Origin: Pelodera strongyloides
Taxonomy: Eukaryota > Nematoda > Chromadorea > Rhabditida > Rhabditidae
Assembly (NCBI GenBank): GCA_036852015.1
Contig: JAANDG010000460.1
Coordinates: 54,764 to 118,763, forward strand
DNA length: 64,000 nucleotides
Direction of reading: 5' to 3'
Numbering within the stretch: position 1 is the first letter of the stretch; each line of letters opens with the position of its first letter. Shown here piece after piece: positions 1 through 11,967 of this stretch. The notes under the pieces are model-generated. The model did no database searches and had not been told where the DNA came from. It was given only the letters and a program-made list of their open reading frames with translations. The translations under genes and the position numbers were made by a program.

Positions 1-1196
1 CATAAAAACCCGTTTACACTGGCACGTTTATCAGGATGCGACCCTGTTACTTACAAGGTGTGTGGTTTATAGTTTATATAGTACTAACATAATCTTGCTA
101 TGTGTCGGGCCCATTGTCAAGATTAAGTTTGCTTGTGCAGAAGGTTATTTGAAAACTGAACGCAAAATATTCCATAAACTTAAAAACGTCCTAAGAGATC
201 ACCCGAGCGACGGTAGTCATACACTGTCTTGGTTTGTGCTATCTTGGCATTTGGCACATGCTACAAAAACCCTTCTGTTTTCTTGATACTGGGTAAGGCT
301 GGCGTGCAAGCGGCGTGCAGCGCGCATCTGTCAAAATTATCGGATAGCCACACCCCACTAGCTTTTGAAGGAATACTATTGGATATAACAGGCGGCAAGC
401 GCAAGGAAACTTTTATCATTTGTCAAAATGCTCAACTTGCGCTTAGTTTCATTATTTTCGACGTTTCTCGACGTGGCCGCGCTTATTATCGTTAACTTCC
501 AGATTTAATAGTCTTATCGCTCAGAAGAATGTACACTGTGTGTGTCGAACAGAACGCCCTCGGACCTTTTAAATCATTTTGCAATATTCTAGTTTCAGGC
601 TCACGGATTCCAACATACGTATGTGCCGATGGGAACTTTGCGACTTCGCCGCACGGCAGAAGAAGCTCGTCTAACTAAGCCATTTCCTTTTCACCGCTTT
701 GTTTCTTGTGCATTTTCTCACAGCCTCTCCCCTAAAAGATTGTCATAAGGGGGCGGGGGAGTGGCTGTTACTATATTGTCCGTTGGGGCTATGGCTATTT
801 ACGTGGATCGTGTATTGTGGGGGACGGTGTATTTCTCTCTGAGGCGTGGGGTATGGTACGCGCCGTGTGGCCCGCTGTACCAAGGTGTTCACAGTTGGGT
901 GCAACCAAAAAAAACAGTCTAGTGTGCGAAGGCCCGTGCGCACAAAAATTCCGCGGTCGGAAGGTCCGTGCGCACGCCATAAACTATTATTATCATTAAA
1001 AAGGCCGCGCCGTGGACCACCGTGTTGACACCAACCAAAACGTGATAAACAAACTAAAAGCGTATTGCTTATGGGCGGTCCTCGTAAATGTGAAAGAATG
1101 AAAACAAAAGGGTGCCGACAGGCGCAAAAAAAGGGAACTAAAAACGCGTAAAATATGATCTCGAGCGGGTGATAAGTGATAAGAAATAGTGCCGTG
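1..1196. other. Intergenic stretch, no gene seen
   Basis: Mixed-composition DNA without a spliceable exon chain. Around 860-1030 it becomes GC-richer with CGCGC words. Short open stretches exist on both strands but lack flanking splice sites or protein-like composition, so none is called. Confidence 0.5.
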
Positions 1197-1957
1197 TACC
1201 CGCGCGGGTGGTTTAAATATTATGTTCCGCGCGGGCGATAATAACTCGTGTCATGATCCCGCGCGGGTGCTGATAAATACTGTCATGAACCCGCGCGGGT
1301 GCTGATAAATACTGTCATGAACCCGCGCGGGTGCTGATAAATACTGTCATAAACCCGCGCGGCTGGTTAAAATATTATGTTCGGCGCGGGTGCTTATAAT
1401 AACTCGTGTTATGATCCCGTGCGGGTGCTTATAATAACTCGTGTTATAATCCCGCGCGGGTGCTGATAAATACTGTCATGAACCCGCGCGGGTGGTCAAA
1501 ATATTGTGGGCCGCGCGGGTGGTCAAAATATTGTGGGCCGCGCGGGTGGTCAAAATATTGTGGGCCGGGCGGGTGATATTTTGTGTTCGGTCCACGCCGG
1601 TGATAAAATAAATATTGCCATGAACCCGCGCGGGTGGTTAGAATATGTTCGGCGCGGGTGCTTATAATAACTCGTGTTATGATCCCGCGCGGGTGCTGAT
1701 GAATATTGTCATGAACCAGTGCGGGAGCTGATAAATGCTGTCGTGAACCCGCGCGGCTGGTTAATACTGTCATGAACCCGCCCGGGTGCTGATAAATACT
1801 GTCAAGAACCCGCGCGGCTGGTTAAAATATTACGTTCGGCGCGGGTGCTTATAAGGTGCTGACAAATACTGTCATGGACCCGCGCCGGTGCTGATAAGTC
1901 ATGAACCCGCGCGGCTGGTTAATACTGTCATGAACCCGCGCGGGTGCTGATAAATAC
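1197..1957. repeat. GC-palindrome tandem satellite, block 1
   Basis: About two dozen tandem copies of a unit near 32 bp. Each has a self-complementary CCCGCGCGGG core followed by an AT-rich spacer such as TGCTGATAAATACTGTCATGAA, or by variants GTGGTCAAAATATTGTG and GCTTATAATAACTCGTG. At least three spacer classes alternate, so this is a diverged family rather than a clean homopolymeric array. The open frame through it on the minus strand is a by-product of the repeat. Confidence 0.9.
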
Positions 1958-1974
1958 CTCCGTTAATGAATCCC

Positions 1975-2110
1975 GAGCTTTTTCCAAGAAACTTTGCGTT
2001 TCCGAGCTTTTTCCAAGAAGTTTCCGACTATTCTCCAAGAAGATTCTTGGAAAAACCTCGGAAATCCCGAGTTTCTTGGAGAATAATCGGAAAATTCTCG
2101 GAAAAAGGTC
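1975..2110. repeat. TTTCCGAGC hairpin element, copy 1
   Basis: An imperfect inverted repeat. The left side has two GAGCTTTTTCCAAGAA words and the right side has complementary TTCTTGGAAAAA and TTCTCGGAAAA words, meeting around AGATTCTTGG. It lies directly beside the GC-palindrome satellite. The same hairpin sequence recurs at 5495-5619, also beside that satellite. Confidence 0.75.
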
Positions 2111-3653
2111 GGGGAAAAAAGGGGCGCGGTTTGCAATGTACGCAATGCTACAGCTTACGATAGAATGCACCGCGTTGCATTCCATAATGGAGTACCTCTG
2201 CGTTCGTTTGCAAAAAACTTTTTTTTCTTGTTATTTGAGATTTCGTGTTTCATTGTTTGTTATTTATGTTTTCTGCTTGCACATAAATGATTATAGTGTT
2301 CTAGATTAGTTATATGACGATCATCTTTCGTTGTAGTCCTATTTACATTGAATAAGTTATTCATTTAGCCTCGCTCGTGTCACTATTTGTTGTGCTCTTC
2401 CTATTATGTTTATTGTATTCTCATTGACACTCTTTGTTGCTGTTTTACACCAGTTTTGTATTCAGTGTCTGGACGATTCCGTTCCGTCTGCGGGGGAGAT
2501 CGCATATTTATTTTCTAATTTTAATTCCACAATAAATAACGCATTTCCAGCCTGCAGGACACTAATTTATTAGTGAAGTATTCCAGCGCAAAGTGTGACA
2601 GTGTGATGCCCTAACGTTGCTGGTAACCTCAGGTTGTTGGTAATCGGTTGTGTCATGTGGCAAGCGGCAAACCGATAGGCGAATTGACGAATTCGGCCTG
2701 GCGAGATCAAAATGGCCGCTCAGGATGTTTATAGTATGGTCTTTCGTAAGTTTTTTTCTGTTTGATCATGTCGCATTTTCATCTGTACTGATTGTTTCAA
2801 AATGCAGTGAATACTCGTTAGCTCATGGGAGGCTCTATGCTGATCTTGCATTAACAGCACGTGCAACACTGATTTCAAAATTCAAATTAAGCTATCTATT
2901 GAGCGCACGGGCGCTCAACCATTTACGGAACTGCTATTTACGAGAAACGTCGTCTTGGGCTCACCGCTGAGTCTTAGTTTTCACTTGCCAGGGCCAGGAA
3001 TGCCAGGCTTATTAGCTGTAGGTGCCATTTAGGCTTCCACGATGCACCTGCGCTCAATGGTTTGTCCACTGTTGGATTGCCACCCTGTGCCGTGGATTAT
3101 CATCAAACGCTGGGATTTCATCTAGCGGTCAGGTCAGTATCTTTTGTTATGCTTTATTCGAGTACACGCTCGCGCAGCTAGCCATTCTGTAAGTGGCGCT
3201 TGAACTTGTTATAATTTGGAACGGAGAGTGGAACGCTTCATGTTGTTGGCTGATATGAGGTTCAGGCCACATACCCCGGTCTTTGTTACCATACGGTTAT
3301 CAAAAAGAGTTTCGTATGTGCAGGCAGGCAGCGTGTAGCTCTGGATTTTATTGGACCTCTGTATATAATATCGCTAGAAACGCGTATTTGGTATTTATTA
3401 TGGAATTAAAATTATTTTTATTTCAGCATCAGCAAATAAGCTGCACAATTACCGTACTCTTAGAGACGGGACGTGTTGGAATTTGGGATTTTGATGGAAA
3501 CTGTCGCTATCCCCGCTTTTGGCGCTTTTATTCATGTACCTCGAGGTTTGTCGGATTATGTTTGCACCTTGCAAGCTTCCTATTTTACTCCATTTCGCTG
3601 GCTCCGCTCATCGTGCTGTCAGCCCTTTGTTATTGGGTAGATTTAAAAATATG
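2111..3653. other. Stretch without a supported gene
   Basis: AT-rich, nonrepetitive DNA. Several open frames of 60-125 codons exist on the plus strand (for example 2650-2970 and 3283-3657), but they show no recognisable motif, consistent splice sites or codon pattern. I call nothing here. Confidence 0.4.
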
Positions 3654-3657
3654 TTAA

Positions 3658-3832
3658 AGCGAAATACCAGCCGGTTTTTGAAACGCATTTCAAACATCGG
3701 CATTCTTATGCGTTTATGCTAAGTGGGGTCTAATTGGGGTCTATTTTTTATTCTAATTTATGCCCATTTGCGTATGAAGCAGAAAATCAGGAGTACTCGA
3801 GATGCGTTTCAAAAACCGGCCGGTCTTTCGCT
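3658..3832. mobile_element. TTAA-flanked palindromic miniature element, copy 1
   Basis: Terminal inverted repeats start AGCGAAATACCAGCCGG on the left and end CCGGTCTTTCGCT on the right. TTAA flanks both ends (3654-3657 and 3833-3836). The element is non-coding and belongs to the family also found at 54.5, 55.7, 56.2 and 58.4 kb. TTAA duplication is typical of piggyBac-like transposition, although the terminal bases are not the classical piggyBac ones. Confidence 0.8.
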
Positions 3833-3836
3833 TTAA

Positions 3837-4162
3837 GTTAAGCCTTTTCAAATGTACCACAAATTATTACAGGGAAATGTCAAATGTCAAGTGTCAAGCT
3901 GGTTTTGCAGGTTGTGCTCAAAAAAAAAGCTAATTTTTTGTATGTAAGGAAAGTAAAAATAAACTTTTGGATAAAAAGAAAAACAATTTCAAACCCCTCC
4001 AAAAATGCCTTCACTAATCTCTACCCCTGAATATCTACCCTATTTCAGCTCATTCTACAGGCAGCGGCCGCTGAGGCTAAAGGGAGATGAAGTCCTGCTG
4101 CTTTGTCCATCCCCGTTATGCAAGGTACCATTTAGTATTTTTTTTTGTTTATTTGTCCTTTT
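3837..4162. other. Intergenic stretch, nothing seen
   Basis: AT-rich spacer between a palindromic element and a dispersed repeat. No exon, RNA gene or repeat was recognised. Confidence 0.4.
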
Positions 4163-4294
4163 CAGGGAATAAATTAAGTCCCGCATCTCAAATTTTGGGG
4201 AGGTGATTTAGACTAATTAGCATACAATGCATTAGAGATAGGGAGGTGCAGGTGATCGTCCGCATTTGGCGGGGTGTTTTATGCCATGGTCCTT
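4163..4294 (+). repeat. Dispersed repeat, copy 1 of a direct pair
   Basis: Shares ordered blocks with 14082-14304 in the same orientation: ATAAATTA then TCCGCATCTCAAA, GATTTAGACTAATT, ATAATGCATTA-like words, and GGCGGGGTGTTTTATGC against GGCGGGATGCTTTATGC. The copy at 14 kb is longer through internal insertions. It probably derives from a small transposable element. Confidence 0.7.
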
Positions 4295-5494
4295 TTGTGT
4301 GCTTTTCGTTTTCGTTTTCGTGTGCTTTTCTTGGTGGTGTGTATATATGTGTCCCGCTCACGTGCAGTGGAAATTAGGGGAAATTTTGCACAGTTTTGCG
4401 TTTTTGCAGTCGTATAGTACCCGGTTTGCCCGATAATTCGTGATCAATATCCTTAGTTTAAAGTTAGTGTATAGATATACAATATGTGAGAATACAGTTG
4501 ACCGGTATGTTTAAAAACCGGTGACCGGTGGCTATATCGCTATAGACTTCGTATTAGGTAAATTTTTGTGACGATGAAAAACATAAAAGGTTAATGATTC
4601 CAGGAGCTACTCGGTACTCGGAACAAGGTACGACCGTACGACGCCGTGAAAAGAAAGTTACTAGATGATGGATGCAGTTGGCGACAGATGGCCGGTGGCG
4701 TGGCGAGTCTGTACATTAGGGCGAGCGAGGCTAGTTAATATTTACTTAGTATAGTAAGTTCTCCGTAGATACTAATTAGAGAAGCCTTAGTTTTCTATTT
4801 GCTCGCGCCGGTTCCTTAATATTAATTTAGGTCGATTTAAAATGTCGATTTAACTATCCCAATCTTATTTTTTTTACATCTAAGCAGTTTCTTTGTATAG
4901 TATTGGTTATTCATTCTTAGTGTTAGTTTATTTCCTTTGATTCTTGATAACGTTTACTCTGTTGGTCTGTTGCTAGCCGCTAAATTGTAAAAAAGGTACG
5001 AGATATTGTCTTGTACCGTGTGCCTTTGTGATTTCCTCGAAAACGTGCTTTTTTAAATCACTATATATCATTACATAGGTATTTCTCTGTTTATAATTTC
5101 CGTCGTACATTATTGTGTGTGTGTAGTTTTTACATCAATAAGTATTAGTATAATATGTATGCACTAATGCCATATGCCATTAATACTGTATTTATGTGAT
5201 GTATTAGTTTGTTATTTTTTACTACTTTAGCATAGTAATATACCACCTTTTAATGGTTTTGTATAGGTTTTTACAGAAAAACTTATGTATTTCCTTTATA
5301 TGATAAGATATAATAAGAAAATACTAAGATTTTTTTTTATTTTTTTTTGCATTGTTGTTGTCACTTTAAAATAAACATTATGTATTTTTCCCATTTTGTT
5401 TAGTATTATTTTTTTATACGGCGGCGGTTTTTGGCCGCGGTGCGGCGGGCGCTGGGAAGTGTATCGTTGTCTGCGCCCTCCTCGGCGAGAGCGT
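4295..5494. other. AT-rich intergenic stretch, nothing seen
   Basis: Long AT-rich DNA with TG-rich and T-rich runs. No credible coding exon or RNA gene was seen on either strand. Confidence 0.4.
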
Positions 5495-5619
5495 TTTCCG
5501 AGCTTTTTCCAAGAAGTTTCCAATTTTCGGCCGACTAAAAATCTAGTTGGAAGTTAGTAAAATTCTACCTGGTTTTTCCTCGGCCGAAAATTGGAAACTT
5601 CTTGGAAAAAGCTCGGAAA
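5495..5619. mobile_element. Hairpin miniature element with 39-bp inverted repeats
   Basis: Bases 5495-5533 (TTTCCGAGCTTTTTCC... to ...TTCGGCCG) are the exact reverse complement of 5581-5619, separated by a 47-bp loop. Such perfect arms suggest a recent foldback or miniature element. It shares its arm sequence with the hairpin at 1975-2110 and, like it, abuts the GC-palindrome satellite. Confidence 0.85.
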
Positions 5620-5636
5620 CCAAGATCATAGACTGT

Positions 5637-6340
5637 CATAAACCCGCGCGGCTGGTTAAAATATTACGTTCGGCGCGGGTGCTTATAAGGTGCTGACAAA
5701 TACTGTCATGGACCCGCGCCGGCTGTTCAAACATTCGGTTGCGCGCGGGTGATATTTTGTGTTCGGTCCACGCGGGTGATAAAATAAATATTGCCATGAA
5801 CCCGCGCGGGTGGTAGTAAATATGGTGTTCGGTCCGCGCGTGTGCTAATAAATATTGTGCCCCCGCCTGGATGGATAAAGTAACGCTGGCGACAAATATC
5901 GTGCCATACTCCCGTGCGAGTGGGTAAAAATATTGTATTAATTGTTACGAGCACACATGGTTGAAGCACTGTTTTTGTTGCGGTGTGATAAGAAATACAA
6001 TGTGTCCAGCCCGGGTGATGAAATGATTTACTGACAAACAAAAAAAAATCGATATGATAAACTGCGCGGGTGGACAAAATATTGTGTTTTCGTGTTTATG
6101 ACAAATCATGTCACGGTCTGGCATCATCAAAATATTGTGCCATGATGTCGCGTGCGGGTCGGTTATGTGTTCGCGTGAGGAAAATAAGCAATTGTGCTGT
6201 GATTCGGCACGGACGTTTACAATAAATAGCGTCATGAGCGGCGCTGCTCTGTAATGTGTTCCCGCGCGCAGTGGACGTGTCATGACCTCGCGCGGCTTTC
6301 AGAGGGTTGTAATGAATATTGCCGGGAGCTCGCGCGGGTA
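5637..6340. repeat. GC-palindrome tandem satellite, block 2
   Basis: The same unit family as 1197-1957 (CCCGCGCGG core plus AT-rich spacer). It is well kept to about 5870 and then increasingly degenerate to about 6340. The order of unit variants at 5640-5720 repeats that seen at 1770-1880, which suggests segmental duplication of the satellite with its neighbouring hairpin. Confidence 0.8.
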
Positions 6341-7290
6341 AAGCTTCAAATCCACTATTACTCGCCGGCTCGCCTATTGTGCCGCGCGCAATATTTACTC
6401 ATTGCGAGCAAGCGTGAGCACTTAAAACTATTGGTTAAAGCCACGGTTACATTTATATGTGGCACCTTCAAATTAGTCAGGCGGGAGCTGTACACTTGCG
6501 AGATCCCGACACCGTTATATCGCAGCAATAGCACCCATGCGGCTTATTTACTTCTTAACATATCCGGCGCACACACTTTTTTGCATGATATGAACCGTTC
6601 GCGCGTATCATCACACTTGTGCGGATACGGATGCAACCGCAACATACTTAAATATTTTTCTGGCGAGCCCGAATTGTGGCTTTTTGGCATTTCCTGAGTC
6701 AACATTTACGGCTTTTTTTGCGCGCGGCGAATCTACAGCACCTGGTGTCTGTAAGATTAGCCATGCGCGCGACGTCACTACCCTCAAATCTTTGTGTGGT
6801 TTACCATTTCTTGGGTTCACACTTTACCCAGTATTTTATACCCTGAGATAAGCTGTTCCGCGCGGCACCTTTTACCAGGCATCCTGCGCGTGCGTTTTTG
6901 TTACGAATGCGAGAATTCGAAAACTGGTGTTGCGCCCGTCTTTTGCCGCGAGCGACAGCAACTTTCAATTTCCCCACATACCATATTGCCCTCGGTACTT
7001 ATCATCTTGCCAATTCTAATCTTACGGAGCACCTTGTGTCGTAGGACCGCATTGCGCAAACGACCGCATTTAAACCACGCTCCGCACACCATATTGTTGT
7101 TTACCCGCATTAAATTTGTTATTGTTTAGAGCAGTGGGATGCGCACGTCATCTACCTTACCACACTGCACCGGTATGTAGCCTCGCGTGGCTCTCAGACT
7201 CAAACAAATTAGTTTATGGGGCGCCCGACCTACACAACTACCATTTATGAGTTTTAAAATATTTCCCCTACTTTTTAAGTACCTCATTTT
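6341..7290. other. Degenerate GC-patchy stretch, no gene supported
   Basis: Contains scattered GCGCGGC words and open frames on both strands (for example 6254-6697 plus) that look incidental. It has no consistent splice structure or recognisable protein. Confidence 0.4.
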
Positions 7291-9330
7291 TTAATGTTCA
7301 CCCTTACTTTTGGGCGCGCCAACAGTTTATCAGTTTACCGTTTCCATCATTTGAATCTTTTCCCTTTTTATTCATTTTGTGTGAGCGGCACATCCAGCAG
7401 ACCCCTTGTGGTTAAGATTAGCACGACCGCATACCTCAATATCCAATCTCAGGATGGCGCACCCACCGCAAACCCAACCTTCCTTTTTGATTATCTTTCA
7501 AGTCCTCTAAACTTAATAGACACCCTGTGTCAGTAAGAGACTTGGAATACCACCGCATGCCAGGTCCATATCAAACCATTTTTTTTTAGAGCAGTGGTCT
7601 GCGCGCGGCAAACTCTTACCTCATGCGCCATTACGACTAGCGACACAGATGTTTAGTTTCTGGCACGTCCACCGCATACAAATTTATTGTTTATGAGCGT
7701 AAATGTTTCCCCATGGTAGTTTTTTTTGTACCCATGGTATTTTTTTTGCGCGCGCTTAACGCTTACGCTCACATAATGTAGATTTTTGTTATGTAATTTT
7801 TTGATCACCCTTAATTTTGTGGGCGCCAACCGCTTGTGTACCGTTTCCATCATTTGAACCTTTTATAAAAAAATTGCGCGCCGCACATCCCAACAGACCC
7901 CTCGAGGTTGAAATTAGCCGCGCGCGCGACCGCATCCCAGAATATTCAATCTCTGGCTGGCGCACCCACCGCGTACCAGATTGGCTTTTCCGGAATCTAA
8001 CATTTACCTTTTTGATTATGTTTTAAGGTAATCTAATCGAGGCACCCTGTGTCAGTAAGACTTGGAATACTACCGCATGCCAGATCCATACCCAAACCAA
8101 TTTTTATTATTTTTGACGTATGGCGGTCTGCGTGCGCAAACTCTTAGCATACGTCATGCGCCACTACGACTAGCCGCGCGCGCGGCCAATTACAGATGTT
8201 TAATTTCTGGCACAAATTTATTGTTTATGAGCTAATGTTTCCCCATGGTATTTTTTTTTCGCGCGGCACCTAGAACGACTTTTACGGATGTGCCGAACGC
8301 AGCACAAATTTCAGATTGCTTAATTGCTGGCATGCGGGCCGCTAATCAGTTTACCGTTTTATAATTTATCTCACCCTTTAGAGTATTTTCGCCTGGCGAA
8401 TCTCTTGCCGCACGCATGCGGATAAGCTGTGCGCGGCCATAACGCGGTAAAAAAATTTCTGGTGCGCCCACCGCATTCCAGATTGCCCTTTCCCGTAGTT
8501 AAACCTTTGACGTTTTTATTTTTTTCTTGATATAGTGGCCCTTCCCTTGCCATCACACCTGTGCCGGCGACTCGCCGTGCGCGCGGCCACAGCCTTCAAA
8601 TATAATTTTTGGCGCGCCAACCCCTTCTCAGTTTACCAATTTCATAATTTAAACATTCAGGCGCGGCGAACCCCGTATCCACACGCCCTTTGCAGATGGG
8701 CGGCGCGCGACCATCGTACTTTGAAATATTTGTTCCAGCGCGCCCGCCGCACTAATGCTCATGTTTATTTCTAGTTAGTGTCTCGTTTTTATACTATAAC
8801 TTGATTTTTAGCAATGTGGCCCGCGCTCAGTGCATGTTCCAAGCCGGCGATCAAAACACGCGCCTGCTCGTATTCCGGTATTTCTTTTAGTAATAATTTA
8901 GTTTTGACCCGTTCATCTTTCGGGTTTGTATTTCAATATAGTGGCCACGGCAACTTTGCCGTTTTTTATTTATTTTTGTTTAAGTATAGTGTTCTGCGCT
9001 TGAGTCTCCCGTACCATACACCTGGGCCGGCGACTAGCCGTGCGCGCGGCCACAGACTTCAAATATATTTTTGACGCGCCAAACCCCCTTCTCAGTTTAC
9101 CACTTTCATAATTTAAACTTTCAATTTTTACAGTAGTTTATGCGCGGCGGAGCTCTTATCCGCCATCCGCACGACCTTTGCGGATGGGAGACGCTGCGTT
9201 TGTTCCGGGGGCCCACCGCACACCACTAATGCTCATGATTTTAATAGTTAACGTTGATATTTTAACTTGATTTTTAATAATGTGGCCCGCGCATGTTCCG
9301 CGTTACGAAACACGCGCGTGCTAACATTTC
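7290..9330 (+). repeat. Degenerate tandem array of a ~0.46-0.5 kb unit
   Basis: Ordered blocks recur. GCGCGCCAAC with CAGTTTACC and TTTCATAATTTAAAC recurs near 7312, 7823, 8350, 8611 and 9074. GCACATCC...ACAGACCCCT through CACCCTGTGTCAGTAAGA recurs at 7388 and 7883, 495 bp apart. CACTAATGCTCATG through AATGTGGCCCGCGC recurs near 8750 and 9225. The copies are diverged and carry no common open frame, so this is an old satellite rather than a gene family. Confidence 0.75.
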
Positions 9331-9599
9331 TTTCAATAATTACGTTTTCGTACGCTCAATACCATAGCACCGGTTGCTGGTATGTTTTGTACTTCAATAT
9401 TTATCCCACAATTCAGTGGCAATACATCCCCAAAAAAAATGACGACAATCTCCCTGACAAACCCTCACCGGGTAGAAATTCCCCCAATGCCCGCTTTCCA
9501 TATAAAGACACAAAACCCAACAACTCCTCTCCACCCAATAATGGGAGAGTTGTGGTGAGGCAAGACAATTACACAATAAAACAAGAACAAGAAGAATGC

Positions 9600-10530
9600 T
9601 TAAATTGAAGGTCGGCGGACGATGCGGCCCCCTTGAATTGACGATTCCTCTGACGTCTTGATCTGAAAAGGTCAATTTGTAATTTTGTACTTTTCACTGT
9701 AGGTAGACTAAGCGCGCCAATCACTGACAACAACATAGTCTGTGTGAAGCTCCGCGTCAGCGCCGGGCACACAAAGGGTGTGTGTATAGAAATAGAACAC
9801 ATTTCAGCGCACCTATGACTCACCTCTGTGCGCCCCGATGACGGCGCGCAGGCGCGAATAAGTTTGTAATACTAGAAGGCACCGATTTTTTTCATCAATT
9901 TGTTGAACAAATCCATACAAGAAGCTCACAACCATAGGTACACAAGAATGCAAATGTGCACTTCATATGCGAAAATCGTCGATTTATCGACAGTCATGCC
10001 AAAACGCGTTCATGTATTCAACGGTATAATCCATGGTTTTATTTAATAAATAAATAAATAAGTGTGACAAGTAAAACTTACCGTAGAAACGGGCATAGAC
10101 TGTTCTCGGACTTTCGACGGAAGGCGTGCGCTCCTTATTATACATTTGCAGCTGACAGAAAGGCCGGAAATTTGTTGCTGACGCTGAAACTGAATATTAC
10201 TTATTGGTGCATGGCGCAATCGCAGATGACCAACTTTTTGAGACGTGCGGCAAAATCCTTGCTTCGCTCCGTCTCAGCGCAAAAAAAGAAGACCCGACAC
10301 AGAATGCCTCGAGATTATTTTAGAGCCAACCTCTGCGCGCAGCTAAAATTTCCACAGTTTCCTAGTTCTTGATTGCATACTTATGTGAAAAGAACTGCGG
10401 CATATATTTACAAAATGTTTACCTGGATTCTAGATGTCCTTGGAAACCGAAGTTTGCTGCCAGACACGCCTTTCTTACATGCTTCACGTAGCATTCCAGC
10501 ATCCCAGGGTGAGTGGACGTACCGAGACCT
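9600..10530 (-). CDS. Tentative 4-exon minus-strand gene fragment
   Basis: Candidate exons with good GT-AG borders are 10423-10530, 10082-10151, 9824-9871 and a last exon starting at 9662. One phase-consistent reading starts GLGTSTHPGMLECYVKHV, passes CKCIIRSARL and YYKLIRACAPSSG, and ends IKTSEESSIQGG...PSI at a TAA (9600-9602). A second frame is also open across all four exons (RSRYVHSPWDAGML, LQMYNKERTPSVES, LQTYSRLRAVIGAH, QDVRGIVNSRG). I cannot choose the frame from sequence alone. No family is recognised. The acceptor of the second exon (CCTTTCTGTCAG) is strong. The 5' end is not identified. Confidence 0.35.
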
Positions 10531-11967
10531 CTAAAGAAAACAATATTTCATCACCTTAATATTTGGCAGGTGTGGATGTGGATGGCCAGATGCTGGTAAT
10601 GCGCCTAGGTGGACTTAAGATCAGTCTCCCTGGGGGCACACAGCCTGCAACGTGCGCTCGCTTTGTATTTCACGGAAACTACCCCAGCTTCACGCAATAT
10701 GTAGGAGAGTAGGAGTAAACAGGGCAAAAGTAACACCCCCTTCAGTCAAGTTACCAAACACAAAAGAGTGTGCGTCTATTCACCCTCTGCGCCAGCATAT
10801 AAAAGCTTCGAAAGTTCGCCACAATAAACCCATGCGGGAACTCCTTCTATGAAGCACGTATATCACTTTGCTCGGTGCGTGACCGATAAAATTTATCACA
10901 CTTCATAAGTTACTGGCGTGAACGTTACACTTTGTTTACTGAAACCGTCCATACGGCACCAGACATATTGCGACGTTGAAACATGACTAGTTTCTGACTT
11001 CCGTCTCTCTCCAAAACACGTTCCCCCACCCTAGTGTTTCCTCGCACCAATGTTTCTAAGTCTAAATGGAAGGGATGCTAGCTTGAAGCGAAGATGGGCA
11101 TGTGGTTCAACAAATATAGGGTTGGGGTCCGGTATTACTTACAAAGCCAACAACAAACCGGAACCTTGTAACTCAAGTGGACGTACGCAATCACAGTGCA
11201 TGCAAGTGTGCTTGTTATGATGTTTTACATGAGAGGCATTTGAATTTTCACTCCCACATCTAACCACATGAATCTGAGCTATCCCCTCTTATAAAACACA
11301 AACTGTCAGCTTACGCAACTTGTTGACATAGTGTAGTGTAGTGTACGATATATGCTACAAAACAGGAATCCAAACAACTTACTCTCATATATATTGATTG
11401 ATTGGTTGATGACAGGCTTCTTGTGTGGTCCTTTGTGGGCGGGGAGGTCCTTCGTGGGTGGTCTCCTGACGACCAGAAGACGCTCGCACAATCGCAATAA
11501 TCGACTTACGTGTACCCACGGTGTGGTGTTGATCATATCAGGCCTAGAAAAGAAACAGAGTTGCGCATATGCACATTGTTTTATCATCAGACAGATAACT
11601 ACTCAGCTCAGCAATGGCCATGGCAGGCGTGGACTCTGCCAATACATGTGACATTACTATGTGACATTAAAATGCGCGAGCTAGTGACATTACTAACAAG
11701 AAGAACCGATTTGCCACGCGTGACCACATCCAACATGTAGACAACAAGCGGGACGTGCCGCGCATGAAGTACAAGTACCCAACTAACACACCCAAAGCCC
11801 GCAATTGCAAGAAAACAACTAGACGTCTACCACTTATTACACTTATTAGATGATTTAAAGGTGCCGCTCACGGTTGGCCCACACAGTATTCAGCGGTGCT
11901 TGGCTTTGCAGAAATAAGGCTGCAACTACCTATGCATGTGCACGCAATTCGCGAACAGTAAGTCCAG
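10531..11967. other. Intergenic or intronic stretch with a partly duplicated segment
   Basis: The interval 11420-11530 (GTGGGCGGGGAGGTCC... and ACTTACGTG...ACGGTGTGGTGT) resembles pieces of 12030-12150 and 12357-12440, so a segment of roughly 0.9 kb seems partly duplicated here. A possible small minus exon, 11504-11536 (PDMINTTPWVH, donor GTAAGT), is not connected to anything. Confidence 0.4.

Noticed and set aside
1444..1773. 109-codon minus open frame
   Set aside because: A by-product of the GC-palindrome satellite.
6254..6697. 147-codon plus open frame
   Set aside because: Starts in degenerate satellite DNA and shows no domain, codon pattern or splice continuity.
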